NCBI RefSeq assembly: GCF_007002745.1
Contig: NZ_SGNY01000005.1
Coordinates: 186,001-250,000 of the forward strand
Origin: Martinezella rhizogenes
Lineage (GTDB): Bacteria > Pseudomonadota > Alphaproteobacteria > Rhizobiales > Rhizobiaceae
Length of the DNA: 64,000 nt
Reading direction: 5' to 3'
The position numbers and the translations under genes were made by a program. Positions within the stretch are counted from its first letter, which is position 1. Every line of letters begins with the position of its first letter. Below are positions 8,285-17,407 of the stretch, piece by piece. Below the pieces are notes generated by a model. It worked only from the letters and a program-made list of their open reading frames with translations. It had not been told where the DNA came from and did not search any database.

Positions 8285-9181
8285 ATGTTCCAGACTGGAG
8301 ACACTTCCTTGTTTTTATCCACCCTCATCTTCGGCTTGATGCTGGGAGGGACCTATGCGCTGATCGCGCTTGGACTTTCGCTGCAATATGGCATCGCCCG
8401 CATCATGAACCTTGCTTATGGCGAAGTGCTGATTGCGGCTGCCTTCATCGCCTTCGTGCTGTTTTCCAGCTATGGCCTTTCACCGCTCTGGTCGCTGTTC
8501 ATCATCGTGCCGCTCGGTTACGGCCTGTCTTTCGTGATCTATCGGGTCATGATGCGGCCGCTGGTGCGCCGCTCGGGCGGCTCCGGCCGTCTGGAAGTCG
8601 ATTCCATTCTGGCGACCTTCGGGCTGCTCTTCGTTATCCAGGGCATCATGCTCGTGGTGTTTGGCGGCAACTACCATTCCTATTCCTATCTCGCCGAAGG
8701 CATCGACATCTTCGGCACGACCGTGGCGCTGAACCGGCTGCTGTCTTTCGGCCTGTCGGTGGCGATTGGCGGCGGGCTTTATCTGGCGCTCACCCACAGC
8801 CGCTGGGGCCTCAACCTGCGGGCGGTGGCGCTTGCGCCCAAATCCGCGCCGCTGGTCGGTATCGATGTGAACCGTGTGGCTTCGATCGGCTTTGCCCTTG
8901 GCGGCGCACTCGCCGTGGCAGGTGGGGTGATGATTTCGATGTACCAGACCTTTTCCGCCTCCTATGGCGTGGTCTTCACCATGAAGGCGCTTGTTGTCGT
9001 CATCATGGGCGGTGTCGGCAATCTGCTTGGCGCGCTGGTGGCCGGCCTGCTGCTCGGCCTCGTGGAGACCTTCGTGCTCGTTTATGTCGATCCCGGCCTC
9101 ACGCTTGCCGCCACCTATCTGCTCTTTCTTGTGGTGCTGCTCTGGCGTCCGGAAGGCATTTTCGCAAGGAGGAGCAAATGA
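8285..9181 (+). CDS. Branched-chain amino-acid-type ABC permease (LivH-like)
   Basis: A 298-residue inner-membrane permease beginning MFQTGDTSLFLSTLIFGLMLGG. It carries the LivH stretch TYALIALGLSLQYGIARIMNLAYGEVLIAAAFIAF and the C-terminal GVVFTMKALVVVIMGGVGNLLGALVAGLLLGLVE, the conserved cytoplasmic loop and final spans of this family. I chose the ATG at 8285 because the longer reading would run through the binding-protein gene. It overlaps the next permease by 4 bp. Confidence 0.93.
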   Translation: MFQTGDTSLFLSTLIFGLMLGGTYALIALGLSLQYGIARIMNLAYGEVLIAAAFIAFVLFSSYGLSPLWSLFIIVPLGYGLSFVIYRVMMRPLVRRSGGSGRLEVDSILATFGLLFVIQGIMLVVFGGNYHSYSYLAEGIDIFGTTVALNRLLSFGLSVAIGGGLYLALTHSRWGLNLRAVALAPKSAPLVGIDVNRVASIGFALGGALAVAGGVMISMYQTFSASYGVVFTMKALVVVIMGGVGNLLGALVAGLLLGLVETFVLVYVDPGLTLAATYLLFLVVLLWRPEGIFARRSK

Positions 9182-10086
9182 TCCCGCTTCTCATCGGTCT
9201 TGCCGCAGCTGCGCTGCTGGCGCTTTCTCCCTTCTTTTTCGATGCCTATGGCGTCGGCGTCATCATCGGCCTTCTCGGTTATGCGACGCTCGCCTCCGCC
9301 TGGGCGATGTTTTCCGGTCCGACCCGCTATATTTCGCTCGCCACCGTCGCTTTCTTCGGTGTTGGGGCCTATACGGTCGCAGTGCTGAGCGAGGTTCTGC
9401 CATGGCCGCTCGTGCTCCTGTGCGCGGCCCTTGTCGGCGCGGCGCTGGCGCTTGTCGTCGGGCTTTCCACACTGCGCGTCGCCGGCATTTATTTCGTGAT
9501 CTTTTCCTTCGGCCTTGCCGAACTCATCCGCCAGCTCATCACCTGGTATGAGGTGAATGTGACCGGCACGCTCGGGCGCTATATCTTCCTGCCGCTGGAG
9601 CCGCAGCATGTGCTCTGGCAATTGCTGGCGCTGGCTGTCATCACCCTTCTGCTGGCGATCCTGATTGACCGCAGCAAGCTCGGACTGGCATTGAAGGCAA
9701 TCGGTGACGACGAGGTCGTGGCCGCCCATGCGGGCATCAATCTCGCCCGCACCAAGCTGACGCTCTTCGTGCTTTCCGCCACGATCATCACGCTTGTCGG
9801 CGCCATTCAAGCCCCGCGCTGGGTCTATATCGAGCCGGCCATCGTCTTTAATCCGCAGGTATCGTTCCTCACCGTCATCATGGCGTTGCTTGGCGGAGCC
9901 ACACGCCGCTGGGGACCCATTCTCGGTGCGGTGCCGCTGTTCCTGCTGTTCGAGTGGCTGGGCGCCAACTTCCCCAACCATTTTTCCATCATTCTCGGCG
10001 CTCTCTTCATCCTCGTCGTTTTTGTTCTGCCGGATGGCGTGCTGGCGTCACTGGAGAAGTTGCGCAAAAAGGAGAAAGCCGCATGA
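9178..10086 (+). CDS. Branched-chain amino-acid-type ABC permease (LivM-like)
   Basis: A 302-residue permease of the LivM family. Marks are LVVGLSTLRVAGIYFVIFSFGLAELIRQLI, IDRSKLGLALKAIGDDEVVAAHAGINLARTKLTLFVLSA, and GGATRRWGPILGAVPLFLLFEWL. It pairs with the LivH-like protein to form the pore. It is shorter than E. coli LivM (about 425 residues) but normal for the rhizobial HAAT group. The stop overlaps the first ATPase start at 10083. Confidence 0.93.
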   Translation: MIPLLIGLAAAALLALSPFFFDAYGVGVIIGLLGYATLASAWAMFSGPTRYISLATVAFFGVGAYTVAVLSEVLPWPLVLLCAALVGAALALVVGLSTLRVAGIYFVIFSFGLAELIRQLITWYEVNVTGTLGRYIFLPLEPQHVLWQLLALAVITLLLAILIDRSKLGLALKAIGDDEVVAAHAGINLARTKLTLFVLSATIITLVGAIQAPRWVYIEPAIVFNPQVSFLTVIMALLGGATRRWGPILGAVPLFLLFEWLGANFPNHFSIILGALFILVVFVLPDGVLASLEKLRKKEKAA

Positions 10087-10811
10087 GCGCCGTTCTCGAA
10101 ATCACTGATATCCGCAAGACCTTCGGCGGGTTGAAGGCGGTGGATGGCCTTGGCCTCACAATCGAGGCCGGCGAGGTCGTCGGGCTGCTCGGGCCAAACG
10201 GTTCCGGCAAGACGACGCTGATGAACCTGATTTCCGGGGCGCTGAAGCCCACCGAAGGGTCGATAAGGCTCAAAGAGCAGGAGATTGCCGGCAAGCGGCC
10301 GGATGTGATTGCGCGCGCCGGCGTGGCGCGCACCTTCCAGCTGGTGCGGCTTTTGCCGTCACTTTCCCTGCTTGAAAACGTTGCCGTATCGGCCATGTTC
10401 GGGCCGAAGCGGCTTTCGCGTCCCGAGGCGGAGAAGGTCGCGCGCGCCTGCCTCGAAAGAATAGGCCTTGCCGGGCGCGAAACCATGCCGGCCGGCGATC
10501 TCACCTATATCGACCAGAAACGCCTTGAACTGGCGCGTGCGCTGGCGGGCGAACCGAAGCTTCTGCTTCTCGACGAATGGCTTGCAGGCCTCAACCCCAC
10601 GGAGCTGCAAGAAGGAATAGCGTTGATCCGGCGGCTGGCATCGCAGGGTACGACGATCCTGCTGGTCGAACATATCATGGCCGCCGTGCGCGCACTCTGC
10701 CCGCGATCCGTGGTCATGGCGGCTGGTCGCAAGATCGCCGATGGGCCGACGGCCGTGGTGCTTGATGATCCGCAGGTCATTTCCGCCTATCTGGGAGCGG
10801 CACATGCTTGA
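10083..10811 (+). CDS. Branched-chain amino-acid-type ABC ATP-binding protein (LivG-like), non-canonical signature
   Basis: A 242-residue ATPase. Walker A is GPNGSGKTTL and the switch histidine is in LLVEHIMAAV. The ABC signature is not LSGGQ or the usual LivG LxYGQ: it reads LTYIDQKRLELARAL, and Walker B continues LLLLDEWLAGLNP, with Trp in place of the usual Pro after DE. This may be a sub-family trait rather than damage, as the frame is intact and the length normal. It starts at the ATG at 10083, overlapping the LivM-like gene, and overlaps the second ATPase by 8 bp. Confidence 0.9.
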   Translation: MSAVLEITDIRKTFGGLKAVDGLGLTIEAGEVVGLLGPNGSGKTTLMNLISGALKPTEGSIRLKEQEIAGKRPDVIARAGVARTFQLVRLLPSLSLLENVAVSAMFGPKRLSRPEAEKVARACLERIGLAGRETMPAGDLTYIDQKRLELARALAGEPKLLLLDEWLAGLNPTELQEGIALIRRLASQGTTILLVEHIMAAVRALCPRSVVMAAGRKIADGPTAVVLDDPQVISAYLGAAHA

Positions 10812-11526
10812 AATAGACGCACTGACAATCCGTTACGGCAAACATCTCGCGGTTGACGGCATATCGCTCAATGTCGCCAAGGGCGAAACGGTGGTGCTGC
10901 TTGGCGCCAATGGCGCCGGCAAGTCATCACTGCTGAAAGCGGTCGGCGGCATGGTGGCTCCGGCCTCCGGAGACGTGCGCGTCAACGGTTCGTCGCTTGC
11001 CGCTGTCCCCGCCCATCAGATCGTGGAGCGGGGCGTGGCGCTGGTGCCGGAGGGGCGCGGAATTTTCGCGGCGCTGACGGTGGAGGACAATCTCCGTCTC
11101 GGGGCCAATCCCTGCCATGCCCGTTCAGCGGAAAAGGCGACACGAGAGCATATTTTCACACTGTTTCCCCGCCTTGCGGAGCGGCGGCAGCAGCTTGCCG
11201 GCACCATGTCCGGCGGCGAACAGCAGATGGTCGCCATCGGGCGGGCTTTGATGTCGGCGCCGGATTATCTGCTGCTGGACGAGCCGAGCCTTGGCCTTGC
11301 GCCCATCGTTACGCAGGAACTTTTTGCCGCCCTGGCGGAGATCAAAAAGAGCGGCCTTTCCATTCTGCTTGTGGAGCAGAATGTGCGCGAAAGCCTTGCG
11401 CTTGCCGATCGAGGTTATTTGCTGGAAGCAGGACGGATCGTCGGGGCAGGCACGGCGCAAGCCCTGTCCGCCGATCCAGCCGTGCAACGGGCGTTTCTCG
11501 GCGGCACCACCGCCGCCATTGTCTGA
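10804..11526 (+). CDS. Branched-chain amino-acid-type ABC ATP-binding protein (LivF-like)
   Basis: A 240-residue ATPase starting MLEIDALTIRYGKHLAVDGISL. It is fully canonical: Walker A GANGAGKSSL, signature MSGGEQQMVAIGRAL, Walker B YLLLDEPSLGLAP and LLVEQNVRESL. It forms a heterodimer with the LivG-like ATPase. Since that partner has an altered signature, the two ATP sites are probably unequal. The aldehyde dehydrogenase gene follows after 16 bp. Confidence 0.93.
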   Translation: MLEIDALTIRYGKHLAVDGISLNVAKGETVVLLGANGAGKSSLLKAVGGMVAPASGDVRVNGSSLAAVPAHQIVERGVALVPEGRGIFAALTVEDNLRLGANPCHARSAEKATREHIFTLFPRLAERRQQLAGTMSGGEQQMVAIGRALMSAPDYLLLDEPSLGLAPIVTQELFAALAEIKKSGLSILLVEQNVRESLALADRGYLLEAGRIVGAGTAQALSADPAVQRAFLGGTTAAIV

Positions 11527-11542
11527 ACTCAGGAGAAAGACC

Positions 11543-12994
11543 ATGCAGACTGTCAATCTTTTCATCGGCGGCGATCATTGCCCGGCCGCGAGCGGCAAGC
11601 GTTTCGAACGCAGCAACCCCATTACCGGCGATGTGGCGACCAGTGCGGCGGCAGCAACGGTGGAGGACGCCACCCGTGCGGCCGATGCCGCGGCGGCCGC
11701 TTTCCCGGTCTGGTCGGCAACCCCGCCCGGTGAACGCCGCCGCCTGCTTCTGGCCGCTGCGCAGGCGCTCCTCGCCGCCGGGCCTGATATCACCCAGGCG
11801 ATGAAGGAAGAAATTGGCGCAACCGATGCCTGGGCCGGGTTCAACGTCAAACTGGCAAGCGACATGCTGGTCGAGGCGGCAAGCCTGACCACCCAGATCA
11901 AGGGCGAGATCATCCCCTCCAACCGTCCGGGAACCATGGCAATGGCATTGCGTCAGCCGGCAGGTGTTGTCCTGTCCATGGCGCCGTGGAATGCGCCTGT
12001 TATTCTCGGCGTGCGCTCCATCGCCACGCCGCTTGCCTGCGGCAATACGGTTGTCATGAAGACCTCGGAATTGTGCCCGCGCACCCATGCGCTGATCATC
12101 GAAGCCGTCGCTTCCGCCGGTCTGCCCAAGGGCGTGCTCAACGCCGTCTCCAATGCACCGGAAGATGCCGCAAAGATCGTCGATACGCTGATCGCGCACC
12201 CCGCCGTCAGACGCGTGAATTTCACCGGCTCGACCCGCGTCGGCCGGGTGATTGCCGAAACGGCCGGCCGTTACCTGAAACCCGCTTTGCTGGAGCTTGG
12301 CGGCAAGGCGCCGTTTATCGTGCTTGATGATGCCGACATCGACGCGGCTGTCGCGGCCGCAGCCTTCGGCGCTTATATGAACCAGGGCCAGATCTGCATG
12401 TCGACGGAGCGCATCATCGTGCTCGACAGCGTTGCCGATACATTTGTCGAGGCCTTTGCCAAGAAAGCTTCGAGCCTCAAGGCCGGCGATCCGCGTGAGG
12501 GCAAAACACCGCTCGGCTCGCTGGTCAGCGCCGAAGCGACATCGCGCATCCGGGCGCTGGTGGATGATGCCGTTTCCAAGGGCGCGCGGCTGGTCGCGGG
12601 CGGCAGCGGCAATGGCACGATGGTGGATGCGATTGCCGTCGATGGCGTCACGCCCGCCATGCGGCTGTATGCAGAGGAAAGCTTCGGCCCCGTCGTCTCC
12701 ATCATCCGGGCCGGCAGCATCGATGAGGCGGTGAGCATCGCCAACGAAACCGAGTTCGGTCTTTCCGCGGCGATTTTCGGCAGGGATCAGGCACGGGCGC
12801 TTGCCATTGCCGCCCGCATCGAAAGCGGCATATGCCACATCAACGGCCCGACCGTTCACGATGAGGCGCAGATGCCTTTCGGCGGCGTCAAGGCCTCCGG
12901 CTACGGCCGTTTTGGCGGCACGGCGGGCATTGCGGAATTCACCGAGCTGCGCTGGGTCACGCTGCAGGACGGGCCGCTGCATTATCCCATCTGA
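11543..12994 (+). CDS. NAD(P)-dependent aldehyde dehydrogenase (vanillin/benzaldehyde/salicylaldehyde-dehydrogenase-like)
   Basis: A 483-residue ALDH starting MQTVNLFIGGDHCP, with a Shine-Dalgarno GGAG 8 bp before the ATG at 11543. The catalytic machinery is complete: Asn150 in APWNAPVIL, Glu251 in LELGGKAPF, Cys285 in NQGQICMSTER, plus the cofactor stretch FTGSTRVGR and the late EESFGPVVSI motif. The NQGQICMST context and the ...RFGGTAGIAEFTELRWVT end resemble aromatic-aldehyde dehydrogenases. As the last gene of the transporter operon it probably oxidises an aldehyde made from the imported substrate; the true substrate is unknown. Confidence 0.9.
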   Translation: MQTVNLFIGGDHCPAASGKRFERSNPITGDVATSAAAATVEDATRAADAAAAAFPVWSATPPGERRRLLLAAAQALLAAGPDITQAMKEEIGATDAWAGFNVKLASDMLVEAASLTTQIKGEIIPSNRPGTMAMALRQPAGVVLSMAPWNAPVILGVRSIATPLACGNTVVMKTSELCPRTHALIIEAVASAGLPKGVLNAVSNAPEDAAKIVDTLIAHPAVRRVNFTGSTRVGRVIAETAGRYLKPALLELGGKAPFIVLDDADIDAAVAAAAFGAYMNQGQICMSTERIIVLDSVADTFVEAFAKKASSLKAGDPREGKTPLGSLVSAEATSRIRALVDDAVSKGARLVAGGSGNGTMVDAIAVDGVTPAMRLYAEESFGPVVSIIRAGSIDEAVSIANETEFGLSAAIFGRDQARALAIAARIESGICHINGPTVHDEAQMPFGGVKASGYGRFGGTAGIAEFTELRWVTLQDGPLHYPI

Positions 12995-13024
12995 ATCGCA
13001 AACGGTACAGGCTGGCGGGCGGCG

Positions 13025-13921
13025 TCATCGTCGCTCGTCGATCAGCCAGCCGGTGAGTTTTCTTACCGCGCTGTCACTGCTTTTCGGTCGCATCAGCCAG
13101 TAGCCGCGTCCCGGTGCATCGAGGCTCGGGCCTGCCGTCACCAGCACGCCGGCCTCCAGCAACGGATCGACCAGTCCGGCCCAGCCGAGCGCGAAACCCT
13201 GTTCGCCAATGGTTGCCTGCACCACCATGGTGTAATTGTTGAAGCTGATATCGCCGCCATCATGCTCGGCACCGCGATGCACGCCGAAATGCTTGAAATA
13301 GGCAGCCCAGTCGAACCAGTGCGCCTGCGAGGTGTTTTCGAGGTGGATGAGTTTATGGCGTGAAAAATCAGCGACACCTGCCGGTGCCGGCGTTTCCGCC
13401 AGGAGCGCCGGCGAGCAGACCGGTGTGACCTTTTCCGAAAGCAGCAATACCGCTCCTTCGCCCGCCTCCTGCCGCGTGCCGAAAATCACCATCACGTCGC
13501 TGTCGTGTTTGCCCTGGCCAAGCGGATCCTGCGTGGCGACGATCTGGATGTTGATGTCCGGGTTGAGCGCGCGAAAACCATGCATGCGGGGAATGAGCCA
13601 GAGAGACGAAAAAGCATAGTCCGTGTGCAGGCGGATGGTCTGGCGTTCCTCGGTCCGGCGAAGCTGCTGCGCCAGAAGATCGATGGCGTCGACATTGCGC
13701 GAGACGATCTCGAACAGCCTCTGGCCCTCCGTCGTCAGTTCTATGCCGCGATGTCTGCGCTGCACGAGCGCTACACCCAGTTCCTCCTCCAGCCGGCGTA
13801 TTTGATAGCTTACGGCCGGCTGCGTCAGCCGCAGGGATGCCGCAGCCGCCGTCAGGCTGCCGCGGCGGGCAACCTCGGTGAAAATGCGCATCCATCCCAG
13901 ATCAAGCGGCCGGTCTGACAT
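13025..13921 (-). CDS. LysR-family regulator of choline-sulfate use
   Basis: A 298-residue LysR protein. The N-terminal winged helix reads FTEVARRGSLTAAAASLRLTQPAVSYQIRRLEEELGVALVQRRHRGIELTTEG. The C-terminal part is a substrate-binding effector domain. Its place, divergent from choX-betC with a 94-bp gap, matches the choline-sulfate-utilisation regulator family (TIGR03418 type). It likely activates the two genes in response to choline, choline sulfate or betaine. It converges on the aldehyde dehydrogenase gene, leaving only 30 bp between the stops. Confidence 0.88.
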   Translation of the reverse strand: MSDRPLDLGWMRIFTEVARRGSLTAAAASLRLTQPAVSYQIRRLEEELGVALVQRRHRGIELTTEGQRLFEIVSRNVDAIDLLAQQLRRTEERQTIRLHTDYAFSSLWLIPRMHGFRALNPDINIQIVATQDPLGQGKHDSDVMVIFGTRQEAGEGAVLLLSEKVTPVCSPALLAETPAPAGVADFSRHKLIHLENTSQAHWFDWAAYFKHFGVHRGAEHDGGDISFNNYTMVVQATIGEQGFALGWAGLVDPLLEAGVLVTAGPSLDAPGRGYWLMRPKSSDSAVRKLTGWLIDERR

Positions 13922-14015
13922 TAAAATTCCTTATATCAACTATCGAAAAATACCCGCTTCACAGGCAAAAGCAACGTGGTGTTCAATAAACTGGATTGAT
14001 AAAAGGGGAGCCGCA

Positions 14016-14969
14016 ATGAAAACCATTTCTCATCTGCATCGCATCGCTGCCGGTCTTTTTCTGTCCGTGGCGGCCTTCTCCACCCCGCTTCAGGCGGCCG
14101 ATGACGCGGCCTGCAAGACCATCCGCCTCAGCGATCCGGGCTGGACCGACATCACCGCCACCAATGGCGTTGCCTCCGTGCTGCTCGATGCCCTGGGTTA
14201 TGAAGCCGACGTCAAGACGTTGTCGGTGCCCATCGGTTATCAGGCGATGAAGAACGGCGAGATCGACGTTTTCCTTGGCAACTGGATGCCGGCGCAAAAA
14301 TCCTTCGTGGACGATCTGAATGCCGCCAAGGCGGCCGAGGTGATGACGAAGAACCTCGAGGGTGCAAAGTTCACATTGGCAGTACCGGCCTATATGGCGG
14401 AAAAGGGCGTCAAGGATTTTGCCGATCTCGCCAAACATGCTGACGAATTCGAAAGCAAGATTTACGGCATCGAGCCGGGCGCACCGGCCAACCAGAATAT
14501 CCAGAAGATCATCGACGCCGATGATTTCGGCCTCAAGGGCTGGCAACTCGTCGAATCCGGCGAGCAGGCCATGCTGGCGCAGGTGGAAAGGGCGGGCAGG
14601 GACAAGAAGGCGGTGGTCTTCCTCGCCTGGGCGCCGCATCCGATGAACGAGAAGATCGATATCGCTTATCTCTCCGGCGGTGACGCCTATTTCGGTCCGA
14701 ATTTCGGCGGCGCGGAAGTTTATACGCTCGCCCGCACCGGCTGGCCGCAGCAATGCCCGAATGCGGCGACGCTGTTCAAGAACCTGAAATTCGATATCGG
14801 CATGGAAAATACCCTGATGGGCTCCATTCTCGGTGGCGAGGATTCGAAAGCGGCGGCAGCGGCCTGGCTGAAGGCCAATCCGCAGGCGCTGGATGGCTGG
14901 CTGCAGGGCGTTACCACGCTGGATGGCAAGCCGGGTGTGGACGCCGTCAAAGGCAAGCTTGGTCTCTAA
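14016..14969 (+). CDS. choX: Choline-type ABC transporter periplasmic binding protein
   Basis: A 317-residue OpuAC/ChoX-family binding protein. The signal peptide ends at ...PLQAADD. Typical features are IRLSDPGWTDITATNGVASVLLDALGY, the GEIDVFLGNWMP motif, and aromatic residues of the kind that cage the trimethylammonium group (Trp in GNWMP, Tyr in SYL-like loops, WAPHPMN). The start is the ATG at 14016 behind AGGGGAG. In Sinorhizobium choX is followed by choW-choV; here it is followed directly by betC, so permease and ATPase must be supplied elsewhere. It may bind choline sulfate as well as choline. Confidence 0.9.
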   Translation: MKTISHLHRIAAGLFLSVAAFSTPLQAADDAACKTIRLSDPGWTDITATNGVASVLLDALGYEADVKTLSVPIGYQAMKNGEIDVFLGNWMPAQKSFVDDLNAAKAAEVMTKNLEGAKFTLAVPAYMAEKGVKDFADLAKHADEFESKIYGIEPGAPANQNIQKIIDADDFGLKGWQLVESGEQAMLAQVERAGRDKKAVVFLAWAPHPMNEKIDIAYLSGGDAYFGPNFGGAEVYTLARTGWPQQCPNAATLFKNLKFDIGMENTLMGSILGGEDSKAAAAAWLKANPQALDGWLQGVTTLDGKPGVDAVKGKLGL

Positions 14970-14983
14970 GCCGGAAAGTGGAA

Positions 14984-16498
14984 ATGCCGCGTCCCAATAT
15001 CCTGATCCTGATGGCCGACCAGTTCAACGGGACGTTTTTTCCCGACGGCCCGGCCGATTTCCTCCACGCACCCCATCTCAAAACACTGGCGAAGCGGTCC
15101 GTCCGCTTCGCCAACACCTATACGGCAAGCCCGCTCTGCGCGCCGGCCCGCGCCTCCTTCATGTCCGGGCAATTGCCGAGCCGCACGCGGGTTTACGATA
15201 ATGCCGCCGAATTTGCTTCCGATATTCCGACCTATGCCCATCATCTCCGGGCGGCGGGTTATTACACCGGCCTTTCAGGAAAGATGCATTTCGTCGGCCC
15301 GGACCAGCTGCATGGCTTCGAGGAGCGCCTGACGACGGATATCTATCCCGCCGATTTCGGCTGGACACCCGACTATACCAAGCCGGGTGAGCGGATCGAC
15401 TGGTGGTATCACAATCTCGGCTCGGTGACTGGCGCAGGTGTCGCCGAAATCACCAACCAGATGGAGTATGACGACGAGGTGGCCTATAACGCCACCCGCA
15501 AGCTTTACGACCTGTCGCGCCGCCTTGACGACCGGCCGTGGTGCCTGACGGTCAGCTTCACCCACCCGCACGACCCCTATGTGGCGCGGCGCAAATTCTG
15601 GGACCTCTATGAAGACTGCCCGGCGCTCGACCCAGAGACGGAAGCGCTTTCCTTCGATGAACACGACCCGCATTCGAAACGGCTGCTGGAAGCCTGCGAC
15701 CACCGGGCTTTCGATATTTCGCCCGAAGAGATACGCCGGGCACGGCGCGGTTATTTCGCCAATATCTCCTATATCGACGAAAAGGTCGGCGAAATCCTCG
15801 ACGTCCTGAAGGCGACGCGGATGGAGGAGGACACGATCATCCTCTTCCTGTCCGACCATGGCGATATGCTGGGTGAGCGTGGCCTGTGGTTCAAGATGTG
15901 TTTCTTTGAGGGGTCCGCCCGAGTGCCGCTGATGGTGGCCGCACCCGGTTGGCGGCCGGCTTTGATCGGTGCCCCTGTCTCGACACTTGATGTCACGCCG
16001 ACGCTGTGTGGACTTGCCGGGCTTGATATTACGTCACTCAAACGCTGGACGGATGGCGAAGATCTGGCGGCGCTGGCTCACGGGACCGGCGGGCGTGGCC
16101 CGGTGCCGATGGAATATGCCGCCGAAGGCTCCATCGCACCGCTCGTCGCCATCAGGGATGGCCGCTACAAGCTGTCGGTCTGCGAGGCCGACCCGCCGCT
16201 GCTTTATGATCTCGAGGCCGATCCGGAAGAACGCACCAACCTTGCCGGCGATCCCGCTTTCAGCGACGTTCTCTCATCGCTTTCCGCCGAGATTGGCCGG
16301 CGCTGGCAATTGCCGGTGTTCGACGCCGCCGTTCGCGAAAGCCAGGCGCGGCGCTGGGTGGTCTACAAGGCGCTACGCAACGGCGCCTATTATCCGTGGG
16401 ATTACCAGCCCTTGCAGAAAGCCTCGGAGCGCTATATGCGCAACCACATGGACCTCAACGTGTTGGAGGAAAATCAGCGTTTTCCGCGCGGAGAGTGA
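14984..16498 (+). CDS. betC: Choline-sulfatase
   Basis: A 504-residue type I sulfatase that hydrolyses choline-O-sulfate to choline and sulfate in the cytoplasm. The formylglycine motif C-x-P-x-R is present as CAPAR, with Cys52 as the residue to be oxidised. Metal-binding parts are the N-terminal ILILMADQFNG and the later FLSDHGDMLGERGLW. The C-terminal WVVYKALRNGAYYPWDYQPLQKASERYMRNHMDLN block is characteristic of choline sulfatases and not of arylsulfatases. It lies 14 bp after choX. Its stop is 15 bp from the stop of the convergent kinase gene. Confidence 0.95.
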   Translation: MPRPNILILMADQFNGTFFPDGPADFLHAPHLKTLAKRSVRFANTYTASPLCAPARASFMSGQLPSRTRVYDNAAEFASDIPTYAHHLRAAGYYTGLSGKMHFVGPDQLHGFEERLTTDIYPADFGWTPDYTKPGERIDWWYHNLGSVTGAGVAEITNQMEYDDEVAYNATRKLYDLSRRLDDRPWCLTVSFTHPHDPYVARRKFWDLYEDCPALDPETEALSFDEHDPHSKRLLEACDHRAFDISPEEIRRARRGYFANISYIDEKVGEILDVLKATRMEEDTIILFLSDHGDMLGERGLWFKMCFFEGSARVPLMVAAPGWRPALIGAPVSTLDVTPTLCGLAGLDITSLKRWTDGEDLAALAHGTGGRGPVPMEYAAEGSIAPLVAIRDGRYKLSVCEADPPLLYDLEADPEERTNLAGDPAFSDVLSSLSAEIGRRWQLPVFDAAVRESQARRWVVYKALRNGAYYPWDYQPLQKASERYMRNHMDLNVLEENQRFPRGE

Positions 16499-16513
16499 AA
16501 CAGGCTGGATGCC

Positions 16514-17407
16514 TCAAGCGGCGGCGGTCACCCTCGGGGCACCACCTGCCGCCTGCACGGCAAGGCTGCCCGCAGTGACCCCGGCTTTGAGGCATCGCTG
16601 TTCGTCCTGCCCCTGAAGCCACGCATCAAGAAAACCGGCATTAAAGGCATCGCCGGCGCCGGTCGTATCGATAACCGGGACTTTCTGGGCCGCCACATGC
16701 TGCAGCTCCATCCGAGAGGAAACCCACGCGCCCTGCGCGCCGCCTTTCAAGGCCACGACGGGAAACGTCTCTGCCAGGGCGCGGATCGCGGTTTCCGGGT
16801 CAGAATGACCAGTAATTGCTTCGGCCTCTTCGAGATTGGGCAAAAATACGTCGACGCCGGCGCAGGCCTTGAGCAGGCCCTTGTCGTAGATCAGCGAAGC
16901 ATCCCAGCTTGGATCGAGCGATACTGACAACCCGCTCGCCTTGGCGCGTGAGACCAGATCGGGAATCTCGTGCAGAGTCGCGAATTCGGCGATGTGCAGA
17001 TGCTGCGCCTTGTTCCACGCAAAGGCAGCATCCAGCGTTGACGGGCGGGCGGCACCGGCGCGGCGCGTCAAAAATGCCCGGTCCTGACCAACCACTGTCG
17101 CCACCGTAACTTGCGGTCCGGCATCTGCCGTATGTTCCAGAAACTGCAGGTCGATGCCGCTCTGCGCCATTTTCTCACCGATATCGCGCGAAAACGTATC
17201 GGTGCCGAGCCTTGCCAGCAGTGCAACCTGGCGGCCTATATGGGCAAAATGTGCGGCGGCAATGAAGGCGCCGCCGCCGGCAGCAATTTCCATATCGCGG
17301 GCAAACAGTTCCCGGCCGAGCACAGGCAATTCATCGAGCCCGGTGAAAATGAGGTCGCAATAGATCCGGCCGATGCTGATGACGGCTGTTTTTTCTGTTG
17401 TCATCAT
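16514..17407 (-). CDS. PfkB-family carbohydrate kinase
   Basis: A 297-residue ribokinase-like sugar kinase starting MMTTEKTAVISIGRIYCDLIF (ATG at 17407 or the next one at 17404). The start overlaps the ATPase stop. The PfkB signatures are GGGAFIAAAHFAHIGRQVALLARLGTD near the N-terminus and DTTGAGDAFNAGFLDAWLQG near the C-terminus, with the catalytic Asp in GAGD. It is the last gene of the ROK-linked transport operon and probably phosphorylates the sugar moiety released from the imported compound. Specificity cannot be assigned. Confidence 0.88.
   Translation of the reverse strand: MMTTEKTAVISIGRIYCDLIFTGLDELPVLGRELFARDMEIAAGGGAFIAAAHFAHIGRQVALLARLGTDTFSRDIGEKMAQSGIDLQFLEHTADAGPQVTVATVVGQDRAFLTRRAGAARPSTLDAAFAWNKAQHLHIAEFATLHEIPDLVSRAKASGLSVSLDPSWDASLIYDKGLLKACAGVDVFLPNLEEAEAITGHSDPETAIRALAETFPVVALKGGAQGAWVSSRMELQHVAAQKVPVIDTTGAGDAFNAGFLDAWLQGQDEQRCLKAGVTAGSLAVQAAGGAPRVTAAA

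Noticed and set aside
11342-12982. Minus-strand open frame of 546 codons
   Set aside because: Antisense to the aldehyde dehydrogenase, which has all catalytic residues.
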